A DNA stretch of 64,000 bases from CAZADH01 sp964483805 (GCA_964483805.1 CAZADH010000007.1:1-64000); one strand, 5' to 3'; shown: positions 35,209 to 46,177, counted from the first letter of the stretch. Numbers and translations are program-made. Notes: generated from the letters alone by a model not told the origin.

Positions 35209-35714
35209 GGTGAAGCGTGCCTTTCTCGAGGGTTATCATTTCCGGAAAACAGTCCCTTGACCATGACCAGGCAGGGATTGCCCGGCCACAGGCCGTGAAT
35301 CTCTTCGAACGGGCGAAACCCGCAATGGCAGTAGAACGCGCGGGTCTGCTCGTATTCGGCGCAGGGCCGGGACGGCCCCAGGGTCTTGACCTGGAAAAAC
35401 TCGCAACCACGCGCACGCGCGTAGCGCTCGGCCTCGTCGACCAGCGCCTTGCCGATGCCGCGCCGATGATGGGTCGGCGCCACGGCCATCACTGTGATCT
35501 CGGCGGCATACGGTGTATGCACGGTGACGGCGACGAAACCCACGACCGTGTCGTGGTCGACCGCGACCCAGGTTGGCAAGGTCAGCAGTTGCTTGCAGTA
35601 ATCAACGATCGCCGCCTCGATGCCGAACCAGGCCGGGAGCGCGCGCAGAACCGGCTCGCATGCGCGTCGGTCAGTGTCATCGGCCGGCCGGACCACGACA
35701 ATGTCGTCGCTCAT
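35205..35714 (-). CDS. GNAT-family N-acetyltransferase
   Basis: A 169-residue acetyltransferase: EITVMAVAPTHHRRGIGKALVDEAERYA is the acetyl-CoA binding region, followed by FQVKTLGPSRPCAEYEQTRAFYCHCGF, a pattern of stand-alone GNATs acting on small molecules. Translationally coupled to the YedF-like gene. Substrate unknown. Confidence 0.9.
   Translation of the reverse strand: MSDDIVVVRPADDTDRRACEPVLRALPAWFGIEAAIVDYCKQLLTLPTWVAVDHDTVVGFVAVTVHTPYAAEITVMAVAPTHHRRGIGKALVDEAERYARARGCEFFQVKTLGPSRPCAEYEQTRAFYCHCGFRPFEEIHGLWPGNPCLVMVKGLFSGNDNPRERHASP
35507..35519. repeat. Dispersed palindrome CATACGGTGTATG
   Basis: Perfect dyad variant (C/G ends) inside a GNAT gene; a near-match AATACAATGTAAG follows at 36292-36304. 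Confidence 0.8.
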
Positions 35715-35726
35715 GACCGGTGCGCC

Positions 35727-36592
35727 CTACCGTTTTTCATCGGGGCTCGGCGCCCGCGGGATCATGTCTGACAGCACCTGATAGAACCCGCGCACGAACG
35801 CGAACACCGTCGAGAGGCCCGGGGAGGGTGTCCAGGTGCCGGCCACCTCCGGCATCCGCGGCATGGCTGGTACAGGGCTGGCGACGACGATCGGGTTGAT
35901 CGTCAGTCCGATCGGAGGACCGTCGGCCTGCGTGAAGGTAGCGACAAACCCGGTGATGCGCCCGTCGGCGTGCCAGAGGGTCAGGGCGGCGGGAGCTGTC
36001 GCGGCTGAGGCACAGCAGAACCGGTCGGCCGTGCGACTCACCACCGGGAACCGCTCGCCGATGCGGCGCGTGATGTAGGCCGCCGCCTGCGGATGCACGA
36101 ACAGGTCCATCGGGATCTGACGCGACCAGGTGGCCACCGCCATCATCAGGTCGAGTCGGAANNNNNNNNNNTCGTCGGGAAGGGAACCTGCCCGCCTTCC
36201 GATGCCGTGAACAACAACCGGTCGTTGGGGGTGACGAGCAGGCAGGCGCTGCTGGCCGCGTCGCCGCGAAAATGCACGGTGGCGTTGCGTGAATACAATG
36301 TAAGACTTGCCCGCTCGCCCTTCTTGAACAGCACCGCGGCACTGCCGAGAAACGTGGAACCGACGTTGACCGTAGCCTCGAGATAGAGGGCGTCGAGGTT
36401 GGGGCCCAATGGCGAGAGGGTGGCGGCAATCTGTTCGCCAAGCGCAGCCAACAACGGATCTTCGCTGGCGCTCGCGGGTTGGCCGGCGGCCCAACCGATG
36501 GCCGTCGCAAGACAGATCCAGAGCACGACGAGGCGTCGTCGTGCCCGGGCGATGCACCGGGACCGGGTCGTCACCTCATAGGCCAAGTTCAC
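35727..36592 (-). CDS. Secreted protein of unknown function, split by an assembly gap
   Basis: The N-terminal part has Arg-rich start, signal peptide (RRRLVVLWICLATAIGWAAG) and a beta-rich segment (ALYLEATVNVGSTFLGSAAVLF; NDRLLFTASEGGQVPFPT). Ten Ns at 36162-36171 follow. The C-terminal part (RLDLMMAVATWSRQIPMDLF, YITRRIGERFPVVSRTADRF) continues in another frame and ends at 35727; a true gap length of 2 modulo 3 would join them to a protein of about 285 residues or more. Start: GTG at 36592 with GGGAGG upstream, overlapping the HD-domain gene by 17 bases. No domain recognised. Confidence 0.7.
36162..36171. other. Assembly gap (10 N)
   Basis: Ns within the secreted protein gene. Unlike the gaps at 4681 and 14365, no duplicated edge is visible, so real sequence may be missing here. 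Confidence 0.9.
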
Positions 36593-37124
36593 TGGCGATG
36601 CCTCCCATGGCGGTGACTGACAGGGCGACGAACTCGTCGAGCGTCAGCCCGAGCTTCTCACACTCCTTGATGTTGTCGCGGTTGACGGCGCGCGCAAACG
36701 CCGGCTGCTTCATGCGCTTCGTCACCGATGAGGTCTTCACGCTCGCGATCTTGCGGTCGGGGTAGACGAGCGCCGTCGCCACGACCATGCCGGTGACCGA
36801 CTCGGCACAGGTCAGGGCATGGTCGAACTGCGACTGCCGGGCTGTTCCCGTCGCCTCGTTGTGGGCCATGATCGCATGCGCCATGTCGGCGTCGATCTTG
36901 TCGCCCAGCATGCGTACGGTTTCGGGGCCGTGCCGGCTCATCTGCTCGCGGGTCGTTTCGAAGTCGAGATCGTGCAAGAGGCCGGTGATGCCCCAGCGCT
37001 CGACATCCTCGCCCAGCCGTTGGGCCAGCGCCCGCATGATCGCTTCCGTGGCCAGCGAATGCTTGACCATGTGGTCTTCGTGCAGATGGGTTTTGATCAG
37101 GTTCAGTGCTTCGTCTCTGGTCAT
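36576..37124 (-). CDS. HD-domain (HDIG) phosphohydrolase
   Basis: A 182-residue HD-superfamily hydrolase: VKHSLATEAIMRAL gives the first His, GLLHDLDFE the HD pair, MSRHGPETVRML and AIMAHNE further metal ligands, and DHALTCAESVTGM the final Asp. Small stand-alone HDIG proteins hydrolyse nucleotides or related phosphates; the substrate cannot be read. Translationally coupled to the following secreted-protein gene. Confidence 0.88.
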   Translation of the reverse strand: MTRDEALNLIKTHLHEDHMVKHSLATEAIMRALAQRLGEDVERWGITGLLHDLDFETTREQMSRHGPETVRMLGDKIDADMAHAIMAHNEATGTARQSQFDHALTCAESVTGMVVATALVYPDRKIASVKTSSVTKRMKQPAFARAVNRDNIKECEKLGLTLDEFVALSVTAMGGIASELGL

Positions 37125-37170
37125 GAGGGTTCATGCTCCTGGGTATGTGTCAACACAATATATGTATAAT

Positions 37171-38718
37171 CTATTCGTGTACCCGCCAGCGCCGGCTATC
37201 GCGCTCGAGCAGGTCATCGGCGGCCGTCGGTCCCCACGTGCCGGCGGGGTAGGGATGCAGAGGCGGGGCATCGGCATCGCGCCACCGCTCCAGGATCGGC
37301 GTCAGCAATCCCCAGGCCACCTCGAGGTCGTCGCGGCGGATGAACAGGGTCTGATCGCCCTGCATGGCGTCGAGCAACAATCGCTCGTACGCACTTGGCG
37401 GTTCGCCGCCAAACACCGTGTGGTAGCTGAAATCGAGCTCGGCGGCGGCCAGGCACAACTTCGGCCCCGGGTGCTTGGCCTGCATCGTGATGCTCAGCCC
37501 CTCGTCACCCTGGATGCGAAAGACGATGACATTGGGGGCAAGCTGCGCGGTGATCTCAGGGCCGAAGAAACCATGCGGCACCGGTTTGAGGAACAGGGCG
37601 ATCGAGCCGTGTCGCTGCGGCAGACGCTTGCCGGCCCGCAGGTAAAAAGGGACCCCGTCCCAGCGCCAGTTGCGCACCTGGAAACGGCCGGCGACGAAGG
37701 TCTCGATCGTCGACTCGGGATCGACTCCCGGTTCGTCGCGATACGGCTTTGCCGCGGCGAGCCGACCATCCGTCACCCCAGCGGCGTATTGTCCGCGCAC
37801 GACGCACTTCGCAATGTCGTCTCCGACGATCGGTTTGACCGCTCGCAGAACCTTGACCTTCTCGTCGCGGATGCGATCGGCGACGAACAGGGTGGGGGGC
37901 TCCATGGCGATAAGCGCCAACAACTGCAGCATGTGGTTTTGGAACATGTCGCGCAGCAGCCCGGCCTGCTCGAAATACCCGGCGCGGTGCTCGACGCCGA
38001 CCTTCTCGGCCACGGTGATCTGCACCTGGTCGATGAACTGCCGGTTCCAGATCGGCTCGAACAGGGCATTGGCGAACCGCGCGATGAGAATGTTCTGAAC
38101 CGTGTCTTTACCCAGGTAGTGGTCGATGCGGTAGATCTGCGATTCCTGCAAGTGGCGGCCAAACTCGGCTTCGAGTGCCAGGGCCGACGTCAGGTCGAAA
38201 CCCAGGGGCTTCTCGACGATGACCCGGGCCCACCCACGCCGTTCCGTGTTCTCGCGCAGCAGGCCCGCCGCGCCGAGATGACCGACGATCAGGCCGTAGA
38301 GGTTGGGTGGGGTGGCCAAGTAATACAAAGTATTTCGACACCCGGGGCACTTGCCCGCCATGGCGTCGAGTTTGCCGGCCAGAGTGCGGTAGAACTCCGG
38401 GTCGTCATACTCCCCCGCCACATAGTCGCACCGGGCCAGGAACGCGTCGCGCGCTGCGTCGGCGGCGGGCAGTCCGGGGGCGATGCGTTCCCGCCACGCC
38501 GTGGCGTCGATGCGGCTGCGTGCACAACCCACCACCGCACATTGCTCGGGCAGCAGGCGACGCCGTGCCAGATGCTCGAGCGCAGGGATCAGCTTGCGCC
38601 ACGTCAGATCGCCCGATGCCCCGAAAATCACGATGGTGCACGGATCAGGGCGACTCTCGATGCACACCCCGTGCGCATCGAGCGGACGAAACGCCGGCCG
38701 GCGAACCTCGGTCACCAC
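37171..38718 (-). CDS. zwf: Glucose-6-phosphate 1-dehydrogenase
   Basis: A 515-residue G6PDH, the first step of the oxidative pentose phosphate pathway (glucose-6-phosphate plus NADP+ to 6-phosphogluconolactone). Dinucleotide-binding loop [19 protein letters not shown], substrate site [21 protein letters not shown] and [12 protein letters not shown] are all present, and length is normal. The start at 38718 is a GTG. The CATACAGAGTATT palindrome at 38747-38759 is 29 bases upstream of it, in the promoter region, and another (38322-38334) is inside the gene. The partner pgl lies at 24041-24910. Confidence 0.97.
   Translation of the reverse strand: MVTEVRRPAFRPLDAHGVCIESRPDPCTIVIFGASGDLTWRKLIPALEHLARRRLLPEQCAVVGCARSRIDATAWRERIAPGLPAADAARDAFLARCDYVAGEYDDPEFYRTLAGKLDAMAGKCPGCRNTLYYLATPPNLYGLIVGHLGAAGLLRENTERRGWARVIVEKPLGFDLTSALALEAEFGRHLQESQIYRIDHYLGKDTVQNILIARFANALFEPIWNRQFIDQVQITVAEKVGVEHRAGYFEQAGLLRDMFQNHMLQLLALIAMEPPTLFVADRIRDEKVKVLRAVKPIVGDDIAKCVVRGQYAAGVTDGRLAAAKPYRDEPGVDPESTIETFVAGRFQVRNWRWDGVPFYLRAGKRLPQRHGSIALFLKPVPHGFFGPEITAQLAPNVIVFRIQGDEGLSITMQAKHPGPKLCLAAAELDFSYHTVFGGEPPSAYERLLLDAMQGDQTLFIRRDDLEVAWGLLTPILERWRDADAPPLHPYPAGTWGPTAADDLLERDSRRWRVHE
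38322..38334. repeat. Dispersed palindrome AATACAAAGTATT
   Basis: Perfect site inside zwf. Confidence 0.85.
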
Positions 38719-38746
38719 AAATCTCGCCCGGGACGCCGAGCGATAG

Positions 38747-38759
38747 CATACAGAGTATT
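38747..38759. repeat. Dispersed palindrome CATACAGAGTATT
   Basis: Strict site in the zwf promoter region, 29 bases upstream of the start codon. Confidence 0.8.
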
Positions 38760-38820
38760 GCTCATCTTGCTAGTCCGTGCCCGCCGCCGGGCGTGCTCGC
38801 CAACGTGCTCGCCGACGTGC

Positions 38821-40266
38821 TCAAATCAGGTTTTGTTCACGATTGATGCGCAGAATCGCCCGTTCGATGCCGAACTGCTTCTTGGCGTCGTTGATCAGGG
38901 CCACCAGTTCGGGCACCCGCTGGTTGATCGCCCACTTCGCGGCCCGCGCCTCGATGACGTGCACGCGCCCCACTTCTGAATTCTGCGCAGCCTTGATCTC
39001 GGCCCGGAAAAACAGCTTGTCGAGCTGTTCGCGTCCCGTACTGGTCCATTGCTTGATCTGCTCGGCCTTGGCCGGGTCGTCATCGCGGGTGGGGATGAGA
39101 ATGGCCACGGTCTGGTCGAACGACACGTCTTCGGCCAGTCGTCGGATCGCCTGGCTGTTGACGTCGTCGGGGTGCCTCTGGATCAATACTTTGTGATCGG
39201 CTTCCCGCCGGCTGTGCAGTTCCTGGGCATACAACAGTTCGAACTTGACGAAACGGCGGTCGCGATCGGTGACCATGCTTTCTTTGCTCGGGTCGCCGAC
39301 GTTGTGGTTGATGCCGTACACGACCCTCGCCGGTTCGACGTTCCAGTTGCGCCGGGTCTCTTCGAAATGGTCGATCAAACCGCCGATGCTGATGTTCTTC
39401 GTCGAGATCAGGTACAGAATCTTGTCAGAAATCTGCGTCAGTTCCTTGGTGACCTTGGTGTACATCGAACTGTTGTCGACGACGACGAACTTGAATTGCT
39501 CGAAGGCGGCCTTCATCAAGATGAACGTGTGGAACTCCTTCAACCGCAGATCGGTCAAGCCGTTCTCTTGCGGCAGGATCGTGGTCAATCCGCACGGCGT
39601 CTTGATCAGGTATTTACCGAAGTTGCTCAGGCGCTCCCGTTCGACCAGTTCGTCGATGATGTGGCTGCGCTGGTCGACACCGAGCGCACGGGCCACCCGG
39701 TCGTCACGCACGTTGGGATCGAACAACAGCACTTCGGTCTTGAGCAGTTCTTGCAGCGCCAGGGCCAGGTTGCGCGCCAGCAGGCTCTTGCCCGAACTGG
39801 TATCGGGACCCATGATGGTGAAGATGATCGCCGACTTCTCTTTGCCGGCACTGATGTTCGTTCGCGTCAGGCGCTCCGAGATGGTGCGGATGATCTCGAT
39901 GGCGATGTCGGGGCAGTTGTAGATGGCCTTGTAAAGCGCATCTTTGGGGAGCTTCAAACATTCGGTTTCAGCCAGCGCCGCTGCCGAAGCCGAACGTGGT
40001 TCCTCGGTGAACAGGGCCATCTCACCAAAATAGTCGCCGAGCTTGAGGTGGGTGAGAACTTTCTTGCCGCCGTGGCCGTCGTCGCAGAAGATCTGCACGA
40101 TGCCCGACTTGATGATGTACATTGCGTCGGCCCGGTCGCCTTCCTTGCAGATCTCGGCGTCGCGACCGTAGTTCACCGTCTGGGTGTGACCCAACAGCTC
40201 TTTGATGCCCTCATCTTTCAGCGACGAAAACAGGCTGACGCCCTTCAAAAACTCACTGGTTTCCAT
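38821..40266 (-). CDS. Cyclic-nucleotide-binding domain fused to a MinD/CpaE-like P-loop domain
   Basis: A 481-residue cytoplasmic protein. Residues 1-135 form a cNMP-binding (CAP_ED) domain with the phosphate cassette GDYFGEMALFTEEPRSASAAA (78-98). A P-loop domain of the SIMIBI/MinD group follows: MGPDTSSGKSLLARNLALAL (Walker A about 152-161, lacking the usual signature lysine), VLLFDPNVRDDRVARALGV, FKFVVVDNSSMYTKV and YLISTKNISIGGLIDHF. The C-terminal 110 residues are helical and unassigned. CpaE/TadZ-like relatives place pilus machines; a signal-dependent positioning or kinase-like role is inference. GAGGAGAG ribosome site. ComM lies upstream on the same strand. Confidence 0.85.
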   Translation of the reverse strand: METSEFLKGVSLFSSLKDEGIKELLGHTQTVNYGRDAEICKEGDRADAMYIIKSGIVQIFCDDGHGGKKVLTHLKLGDYFGEMALFTEEPRSASAAALAETECLKLPKDALYKAIYNCPDIAIEIIRTISERLTRTNISAGKEKSAIIFTIMGPDTSSGKSLLARNLALALQELLKTEVLLFDPNVRDDRVARALGVDQRSHIIDELVERERLSNFGKYLIKTPCGLTTILPQENGLTDLRLKEFHTFILMKAAFEQFKFVVVDNSSMYTKVTKELTQISDKILYLISTKNISIGGLIDHFEETRRNWNVEPARVVYGINHNVGDPSKESMVTDRDRRFVKFELLYAQELHSRREADHKVLIQRHPDDVNSQAIRRLAEDVSFDQTVAILIPTRDDDPAKAEQIKQWTSTGREQLDKLFFRAEIKAAQNSEVGRVHVIEARAAKWAINQRVPELVALINDAKKQFGIERAILRINREQNLI

Positions 40267-40369
40267 GGTTCTCTCCTCACCCGATATCGTGATTTCCCCA
40301 TGCGCTCCACGTCCCCGCGCGGCCCCATGTTACGTTTCGCCGTGACGTCATGTCAACACGGCGACCCGA

Positions 40370-41911
<1,542 letters not shown>

Positions 41912-41926
41912 GGCGACTCCTTCCGC

Positions 41927-41939
41927 AATACGGTGTATG
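41927..41939. repeat. Dispersed palindrome AATACGGTGTATG
   Basis: Strict site 16 bases upstream of the comM start codon, just before its ribosome site. Confidence 0.8.
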
Positions 41940-42045
41940 TATTTCTCGGACTGTGGCGAGTTCTGGTCTTACACCGGCAACATTCCCGAGCGATGCCCCT
42001 CGGGGAAAAAAAGTTGTCGGGTGTGGGGGCGCGCCGCATTCATGC

Positions 42046-42079
42046 GCAAAAGCGACGCCCCGGTGGTCATCACCGGGGC
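42046..42079 (-). terminator. Rho-independent terminator after clpX
   Basis: A perfect 9-bp stem (42057-42065 with 42071-42079, GCCCCGGTG / CACCGGGGC, 5-base loop) followed on the minus strand by GTCGCTTTTGCG. It lies about 130 bases beyond the clpX stop and before the comM promoter region. The T-run is short. Confidence 0.6.
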
Positions 42080-42208
42080 GCAGGCCTCGATTGGGTCAGT
42101 CGCGAGTGGGTGGGCATCAAATCACGGCCCTGACAAAAACCACGCCAGGGTTTCCGGTGTCGCGCCGCAGTTGCCGATCTGGAGCGGTCGGCTCGCGTGT
42201 CCCGGCCT

Positions 42209-43468
42209 TTATGCAGTCGAGAGGCGGATCTCCTGGTCGATCTGCTCGAGGCGCTTCTCGACAAACCGGGCGTCGACCTTGATCGACGACGATTTGTGCT
42301 CGGGAAGATGAAACATCTCTTCGCGCAGCAGGCGCTCGAACACGTCGCGCAGACCCCGTGCGCCGGTCTTGCGCTCCAGGGCAATGTCGACGATCCGTTC
42401 GATGCCATCGTTCGTGAAGGCGAGTTTGCAGCCGTCCATTTCACAGAGCTTGGTGAATTGCTTGATCAGCGAGTTCTTCGGTTCGCTCAGGATGCGGCGG
42501 AAATCATCGCGATCGAGGGCATCGAGCGCCACCTTCACCGGCAATCGCCCAATGAACTCAGGGATCAGGCCAAACTTGACCAAGTCTTCGGTATCGACCC
42601 GGTGGAACATGGCGGCATCGGCCTTCGACTTCGGCAGCGGGTTCGCGTTGAAGCCGATGCCCATGTCGGTGCGGATGCGGTTCTCGATGATCTTCTCGAG
42701 GCCGACAAACGCCCCACCGCAGATGAACAGGATCCGGCGCGTGTCGATCTTCACCACCTGCTGGGACATCGGGTTCTTGCGCCCGCCGGCCAAGGGCACG
42801 TTGGCCACCGTGCCCTCGATCATCTTCAACAAAGATTGTTGCACGCCTTGCCCCGAAACATCGCGGGTGATCGAGACGTTTTCGGAGGTTTTCGCCTTCT
42901 TGTCGATTTCATCGAGGTAGACGATGCCGCGCTCGGCCATCTCGACCTCATGATTGGCATCGATGAGCAGCGACAAGAGAACGTTCTCGACGTCGTCACC
43001 GACGTAGCCGGCCTCGGTGTAGCTCGTGCAGTCACCGATGGCAAAAGGAACCTCGAGAATCTTGGCGAGGGTGCGGGCGATGAGCGTCTTGCCGGTGCCG
43101 GTTGGACCGAGCAGCAGAATGTTCGATTTTTCGAAATCGATGTCGGTCTGATCGATCAGCGACAGGATCTTGTAATGGTTGTACACCGCCAACGAGATGA
43201 CTTTCTTGGCAATGTCTTGACCAACCACGTATTCGGAGAGCGCGTCGTACATCTTTTGCGGCGTGAACGTGCTCAGGATCCGGGTGAGGTCGAGGTTGGG
43301 GGCCCGCCCGTCCCGTGGTTTGCCGGCTTCGCGGTCGACGGTGGCCTTGCGGCGGAAAATGTCTGCCGCGGAGTCGACACAACTTTTGCACAGGAGGTAG
43401 CCTTCCTGGCTGCGCACGAAATCGCCGCCCCGTCGCAGGTCTTTGCTACAGAATACGCAGTTGGTCAT
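42209..43468 (-). CDS. clpX: ATP-dependent Clp protease ATP-binding subunit ClpX
   Basis: A 419-residue ClpX: zinc finger (CVFC near residue 4 and CKSC near residue 27), AAA+ Walker A GPTGTGKT, pore loop AGYVGDDVE, Walker [10 protein letters not shown], the ClpP-docking IGF loop (GIGFNAN) and sensor 2 region ([15 protein letters not shown]). It unfolds tagged substrates and feeds them to ClpP. clpP and tig, common neighbours, are not in the window. It is divergent from the SGQ-repeat gene. Confidence 0.98.
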   Translation of the reverse strand: MTNCVFCSKDLRRGGDFVRSQEGYLLCKSCVDSAADIFRRKATVDREAGKPRDGRAPNLDLTRILSTFTPQKMYDALSEYVVGQDIAKKVISLAVYNHYKILSLIDQTDIDFEKSNILLLGPTGTGKTLIARTLAKILEVPFAIGDCTSYTEAGYVGDDVENVLLSLLIDANHEVEMAERGIVYLDEIDKKAKTSENVSITRDVSGQGVQQSLLKMIEGTVANVPLAGGRKNPMSQQVVKIDTRRILFICGGAFVGLEKIIENRIRTDMGIGFNANPLPKSKADAAMFHRVDTEDLVKFGLIPEFIGRLPVKVALDALDRDDFRRILSEPKNSLIKQFTKLCEMDGCKLAFTNDGIERIVDIALERKTGARGLRDVFERLLREEMFHLPEHKSSSIKVDARFVEKRLEQIDQEIRLSTA

Positions 43469-43962
43469 GGTCGCAGGGTCCTCGCTCGCCGAAGGTTGGC
43501 CACAATTCGCGGCGCAGGTATTCTATATGGTCGTGGTTTCGGAAACAACAGTTTCTTGGTGGAAAACATGCCCCGCGGTCCCTGGTCGCCCGAAAAGGCA
43601 TCGGGAAGGTACGATTCCAGGGCAGGGTACCGAAAATCGGGGTATTTCCTGCGCCGGGTCGGCAGGGTGAAACCCTGTGGTGAAGCAGGTCTTTGGGGTG
43701 TCTCGAAAAAAAGTCCGTCGCAACCATTGCGGGTTCTCGTTCGTTTGGTATAATTGACAACAAGATCCAGGCGATCCGTCCTGAGAAAGCCGCGGGCACG
43801 GCGATTTCATGATGATTGCAGGGGTCTCGGGCAAGTTCAGTTGTTTGGTTCTTCACCATAACAAAGGTTCTAAGACTTCTTGGGAACGTGTAGTATTCAG
43901 GGTTTCGGGCATTTGGGTATGTCAGATCATCGGGCTACATCAAAAAGTAAGGAGTACGCTGT
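43469..43962. other. Intergenic region with promoter and long 5' leader of the SGQ-repeat gene
   Basis: A 494-bp region between divergent clpX and the SGQ-repeat gene. It contains a small hairpin CAGGGT-GAA-ACCCTG (43663-43677), a strong plus-strand promoter (43727-43754) and, after it, an untranslated leader of about 200 bases that is less GC-rich than the surroundings. I recognise no known riboswitch in the leader. A GTAAGGAG ribosome site is at about 43947-43954. Confidence 0.6.
43727..43754 (+). promoter_or_regulatory. Sigma70-type promoter with extended -10
   Basis: TTGCGG (43727-43732), 16-base spacer, TATAAT (43749-43754) preceded by TGG. Transcription would start near 43761, about 200 bases before the gene. 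Confidence 0.65.
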
Positions 43963-46086
43963 ATGAGCACCAAGACGCTTCGCTTCATCAGCAAGGTACT
44001 GTGCGTGGTGATGGTTCTCACGATTGCTTTCGAAGCACCGTTGAGCGCCTCTCCCCTTGCCGGTATCAATGTTAACGTGGGTGGCCAGACCGTCAATGTG
44101 ACCCCCGGTTCATGGATCCAGGTCAAACAAGGCACCCAGGTCGTCAATTACAACGTTCGCTATGTCGATGGCAAACCGGTTGCCCTCGAGATGAGCCAGT
44201 ATGTTAAGCTCATCTTCGGTGGCGCAGGTTCCGCTGGCACGGGCGCCACGGCTGGCCAGACCAGCCAGGGCACCACTCAGGCTCCGAGCACCCCGGCCAT
44301 CGATGCCGACGGCGTTCCTGCCCCGGCGAATCAGTCGTCCGGCCGCACCTGGAATGCTGCCGATCATCCCCGTGATCCGGTCACCGGTCGCTTCATCGCC
44401 AAAGATGCTGCTCCGGCCAACACCGGCACCGTAGCTCCGGCTCCGGTTGATGCCGACGTCCCGGCCGTTCCGGCGGGCACGAAAGCTCCGGCCGCCCAGG
44501 CTCCTGCTGCTCCGGTCGATGTCGATGTGCCGGTTCAGGGTGCCGACACCGCCAAGACCTCCGGTGGCAGTTGGATCAAAGACGAGCTGTCCGGTTACGG
44601 CAAGAACATCAAAGACAGCTTCAACGGTGGCAAGACCAATGGTCAAGAGTTCGGTACGAAGACCGTTGACGGCGCCAAGGCCGGTGCTGCGAAGGTCGGC
44701 GAGGGCGTCAAGACCGCCGGTGGCAAAATCGGCGACATGCTGAAGGGTGCCAAGGACCGCATCGCGAAGATCTTCCGCCGCGATCCGGCTCCGGTGACCA
44801 AGCCCGATTCCGGCCAGAGCGGCCAGAGCGGTCAGTCCGGCCAGAGCGGCCAGACCAACCAGGGCGATCCCGATGGCGCTCCGACCGGTCAATCCGGCCA
44901 GAGCGGCCAGTCCGGTCAGTCGGGTCAGGCCAATCAGGGCGATCCCGATGGCGTTCCCGCGACCAAGGGTGGCAGCGAGCAGAGTGGTCAGTCTGGCCAG
45001 AGCGGTCAGTCCGGCCAGAGTGGTCAGAGCGGCCAAGCCGGTCAGGGCGATCCTGATGGCGTTCCCGCCGGTCAGAGCGGCCAGAGTGGTCAGTCCGGTC
45101 AATCCGGTCAATCCGGTCAGGCTGCCCAGGGCGAAGGCAAACCCGGTTTCAAAGAACTCACCGGCAACAAGTTCAAGTCCGGTTACATGGCTGGCAAAGA
45201 GATGACCCACCAGGGCTTCCAGAATGTCAAAGACAGCCTGAAATCCGGTTTCAGCCCGAAGAACCTGCTCTTGACTGCTGGTATCACGGTCGGCGTCGAC
45301 CTGGCCACCCAGATCATGAAGGGCGAGAAGCCCAGCGTCGGCAAAGCCCTGCGCACGGTGTGCTCGGCTGAGTTCGCCGGTGGTGTGGTCGGTTCGGTCG
45401 GCGGCGCTGCGGCTGGTAGCTTCTTCGTCCCGTTCCTGACGGCGATCCCGGTTGTGGGCGGCGTGCTCGGCGCGCTGGCTCCGACCTTCGGTTCGATCGT
45501 GGGCGGTTCGGTGGGTGCTTACCTTGCCGGCGACCTCAAGAACGGCAAGTTCAGCCTCAAGGCTGCGTTCAAGCAGATCGATTGGGCCGGTGTTGCGGGC
45601 CAGACCGTCGGTTCGACCGCCGGTGCCATGCTCGGCAGCATGATCTTCCCCCCGTTCGGCACGATCATCGGTGGTATCGTGGGTGGCTACCTTGGCAACA
45701 AGGCAGCGCAATGGCTCAAAGGCCTGTTCGGTAAGGGCCAGGCCGGCACGAACATCGGTTATCCTGGCCTCGGCCAGCCGGTCGCGGTGACCCCCGACCA
45801 GACCATCACGATCGACGGCGCGGCCACGATCGGTGGCGATGCCGGTGTGACCCCGACCGTCGAGATCCCGGTGGCGGGCAACCAGGCTCAGACCCCGCAA
45901 GTGGTTGCAGCAGATCAGACCATGGGCAACTACGGTTCCGAAGTGCAGTTGGCGTATGCCAAGTACCAAGAACTGTATCGCCTCTACAACGAGCTGCTGA
46001 ACCAGGGTCGTCAGGAAGACGCCGCCAAGGTTGCTGCTGAGATGAACAAGGCCAAGGCCGAGTACGATCAGCTCAAGGCGAAGTAA
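43963..46086 (+). CDS. Secreted protein with SGQ tripeptide repeats and glycine-zipper domain
   Basis: A 707-residue protein. Signal peptide (VLCVVMVLTIAFEAPLSASP), a small beta domain (VNVGGQTVNVTPGSWIQVKQG), an Ala/Pro-rich linker, a Lys-rich helical part (about 200-275), then four runs of the tripeptide Ser-Gly-Gln (about 280-395), each run followed by an acidic GDPDG[AV]P or equivalent link. The C-terminal half has two long Gly/Ala-rich hydrophobic stretches of glycine-zipper type (GGVVGSVGGAAAGSFF; GTIIGGIVGGYLGNKAAQWL) and ends in a charged coiled helix. Strong promoter, good ribosome site and a strong terminator suggest high expression. It may be a surface, membrane-inserting or pore-type protein; no known family. 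A palindrome AGTACGCTGTATG overlaps the start codon. Confidence 0.85.
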   Translation: MSTKTLRFISKVLCVVMVLTIAFEAPLSASPLAGINVNVGGQTVNVTPGSWIQVKQGTQVVNYNVRYVDGKPVALEMSQYVKLIFGGAGSAGTGATAGQTSQGTTQAPSTPAIDADGVPAPANQSSGRTWNAADHPRDPVTGRFIAKDAAPANTGTVAPAPVDADVPAVPAGTKAPAAQAPAAPVDVDVPVQGADTAKTSGGSWIKDELSGYGKNIKDSFNGGKTNGQEFGTKTVDGAKAGAAKVGEGVKTAGGKIGDMLKGAKDRIAKIFRRDPAPVTKPDSGQSGQSGQSGQSGQTNQGDPDGAPTGQSGQSGQSGQSGQANQGDPDGVPATKGGSEQSGQSGQSGQSGQSGQSGQAGQGDPDGVPAGQSGQSGQSGQSGQSGQAAQGEGKPGFKELTGNKFKSGYMAGKEMTHQGFQNVKDSLKSGFSPKNLLLTAGITVGVDLATQIMKGEKPSVGKALRTVCSAEFAGGVVGSVGGAAAGSFFVPFLTAIPVVGGVLGALAPTFGSIVGGSVGAYLAGDLKNGKFSLKAAFKQIDWAGVAGQTVGSTAGAMLGSMIFPPFGTIIGGIVGGYLGNKAAQWLKGLFGKGQAGTNIGYPGLGQPVAVTPDQTITIDGAATIGGDAGVTPTVEIPVAGNQAQTPQVVAADQTMGNYGSEVQLAYAKYQELYRLYNELLNQGRQEDAAKVAAEMNKAKAEYDQLKAK

Positions 46087-46112
46087 CCTGTTCTAGAATC
46101 CCAGGTCATAAG

Positions 46113-46148
46113 CCGGGGGGCCTCGCAAGAGGTCCCCCGGTTTTCTTC
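46113..46148 (+). terminator. Strong Rho-independent terminator
   Basis: CCGGGGGGCCTC-GCAA-GAGGTCCCCCGG (46113-46140, one G-T mismatch in a 12-bp stem, GNRA-type loop) followed by TTTTCTTC, 27 bases after the SGQ-repeat gene stop. Confidence 0.92.
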
Positions 46149-46164
46149 TCTACAGACAATCGGC

Positions 46165-46177
46165 CATACCGTGTATT
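46165..46177. repeat. Dispersed palindrome CATACCGTGTATT
   Basis: Strict site in the spacer after the SGQ-repeat gene terminator. Confidence 0.8.

Noticed and set aside
36787..38979. Long plus-strand open frame (about 730 codons) opposite zwf and the HD gene
   Set aside because: Shadow frame of GC-rich minus-strand genes; zwf and the HD protein have clear family motifs.
43755..43962. c-di-GMP or other known riboswitch in the SGQ gene leader
   Set aside because: I could not find the conserved core of any class I know; kept only as an unexplained leader.
44110..45969. Long minus-strand open frame opposite the SGQ-repeat gene
   Set aside because: Antisense of a repeat-rich gene; promoter, ribosome site, signal peptide and terminator all support the plus strand.
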